From positions 1,984,001 through 2,048,000 of the forward strand of contig JAGKQI010000103.1 of the NCBI GenBank assembly GCA_018806915.1: DNA of 64,000 nucleotides, given 5' to 3'. Positions 62,991-64,000 of the stretch are shown here, in pieces; the first letter of the stretch is position 1; every line of letters starts with the position of its first letter. Under the pieces are notes generated by a model that did not search any database, was not told where the DNA came from, and was given only the letters and a program-made list of their open reading frames with translations. This stretch comes from Phytophthora colocasiae (taxonomy: Eukaryota > Oomycota > Peronosporomycetes > Peronosporales > Peronosporaceae). The position numbers were made by a program, and so were the translations under genes.

Positions 62991-63650
62991 TTACACAGTA
63001 GCAACCGGCGTGTGGATGGCGTTGGAGTACTCAACTTCTCCTGCTTCACCCGCAGCAGGTGTACGAATGGTGCTAGCGTACGCATCCTCAGCCTTCACCG
63101 AAGCAGCAGGTGTGTTGACGTTAGCGTAGTCGGTTTCACCTTCCTCAGCAACATTAGCCTTGCGCTTCCTGGCAACCACAACAGCAGCAACCATACCGAT
63201 CACCCCAACCAGACAGCCAATAACCACAATAGGCACTGTAGCACCATTGCCCGATTCGGTACTGGAATTGTTCTCGGCTTCATATTCCGCGCGGGTAGTG
63301 GAAAACGCCACACCAACAGTCCCTTCAGTGTTGTACGCCACGCCCACAACTCCAACAGTAGAAGAAGACGAACGCTCTTCGTTCTGCGCTGCATCCTCGA
63401 TCGTAGTCACGTCAGCACTCTCCGTCGGTGCAGCCGTAGGGAACGTTGGAGCAGGTGTGGGGTCACTGAAATTGGTCGGTGCCGGGGTTGGAAGATCCGC
63501 GAAAGTCGTAGCGGCAGGAGTTGGCGCTGGTGTATCAACTTCAGCATCAGCTTGTGCAGAAGCGGAGAGTTGAATGGCGTTCTGTGGGTTGCCAGCTTGA
63601 GCGGCAGAGGCAATGGCGAGGAATGTGACAACGAAGGTGATGAACTTCAT
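62991..63650 (-). CDS. Mucin-like type I membrane protein (219 aa)
   Basis: ATG at 63650 starts a clear signal peptide (MKFITFVVTFLAIASAAQA); the open frame upstream of it is not used. The outside part (~20-150) is rich in Thr, Pro, Ala and Ser with PTPAPT-type repeats, likely heavily O-glycosylated. A membrane helix (VPIVVIGCLVGVIGMVAAVVV) is followed by RKRK and a ~55-residue inner tail with three similar segments: TDYANVNTPAAS, DAYASTIRTPAAG and VEYSNAIHTPVA. Such repeated Tyr motifs could be phosphorylation or endocytosis signals, which is inference. An initiator-like promoter motif lies about 45 bp upstream. Tail-to-tail with M96 copy E. Confidence 0.7.
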   Translation of the reverse strand: MKFITFVVTFLAIASAAQAGNPQNAIQLSASAQADAEVDTPAPTPAATTFADLPTPAPTNFSDPTPAPTFPTAAPTESADVTTIEDAAQNEERSSSSTVGVVGVAYNTEGTVGVAFSTTRAEYEAENNSSTESGNGATVPIVVIGCLVGVIGMVAAVVVARKRKANVAEEGETDYANVNTPAASVKAEDAYASTIRTPAAGEAGEVEYSNAIHTPVATV

Positions 63651-63681
63651 GATGATCTTGATGTCAAGTGTGCGATTGAAA

Positions 63682-63703
63682 GTGAAATGCAAAGTGAATG
63701 AGG
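63682..63703 (-). promoter_or_regulatory. Oomycete Inr plus FPR-like core promoter
   Basis: Minus strand CCTCATTCAC (63703-63694, initiator-like TCATTYNC) followed by GCATTTCAC (63690-63682, similar to the flanking promoter region CAWTTTNYY), 32-53 bp before the ATG at 63650. Confidence 0.6.
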
Positions 63704-64000
63704 ACGAGTGTGGAGTTTTGAGCAGGTCGCTCTTGTTGCCGTCATGTTGCAGTATCTTATGGTGCTTTACATTGTAGAGGTCTGCACACGAAGCACCCGA
63801 AATCTGTATCTTTTGGTTGACCAGGTACGATAAGAATTCCTTTACTGGTGGAAGTGGTGACATGTGGTAGCCATTCAAATGTCCAAGGTGGAGAGATCCG
63901 GTAGTGTACGTGGGTCCCAGACGGAGTTTGCACCCGGCTGGGAGTCAACTGTCGGTCAATCTGTTCGTTGATGCTTAATGACTGGCCTTTGCGGTGAAAA

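Overview
The window looks like a gene-sparse, repeat-rich stretch of an oomycete genome, most likely Phytophthora. Reasons: an RXLR-type secreted effector, a cluster of M96-type mating-specific genes, flagellar genes (the life cycle includes zoospores), short GT-AG introns of about 56-70 nt, oomycete-style initiator motifs, and Gypsy, Copia, Harbinger, pogo-like and Mutator-like elements of oomycete type. I saw no rRNA or tRNA gene and no CRISPR array.

Layout. 1-3 kb: a decayed Mutator-like (MULE) transposase tail, then sequence I cannot assign. 3-18.8 kb: a Harbinger-type transposase gene split in two by a 14.4-kb Gypsy LTR retrotransposon (LTRs 3945-5553 and 16745-18307, ATAT target duplication). 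The Gypsy element carries gag, protease, RT, two RNase H domains, integrase and chromodomain, plus a 934-residue ORF on the opposite strand. 19.7-24.8 kb: ordinary genes (KIX-domain protein, SHIPPO-repeat flagellar protein, TOM7, DAW1/ODA16). 25-32.4 kb: fast-evolving genes (RXLR effector and a decayed relative, bZIP-like factors, an uncharacterised 616-residue protein with broken relatives) and two back-to-back palindromes. 33.7-46.7 kb: ZIP metal transporter, a broken MULE with a minisatellite, a small secreted protein, CCT4, a GMC oxidoreductase-PAN fusion, a histidine phosphatase and a Cys-rich surface protein. 46.9-62.7 kb: five M96-type genes or pseudogenes (A-E), C and E intact. A has an internal deletion and a foldback MITE; B has one premature stop; D is cut by a 7-kb Copia element with identical LTRs and by a 1-kb pogo-like element. 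63 kb: a mucin-like type I membrane protein.

The most interesting signals are: (1) both LTR retrotransposons carry an ORF antisense to pol, between pol and the 3' LTR; (2) in both, the first gag ATG lies in or at the edge of the primer-binding site, in Copia exactly opposite the CAU anticodon of initiator tRNA-Met; (3) a double RNase H in the Gypsy element whose first domain has lost a catalytic Asp; (4) reading frames that become continuous again once insertions are removed (Harbinger gene, M96-D); (5) differences in intron content among the M96 paralogs. All calls come from reading the sequence by eye; no database search was run.
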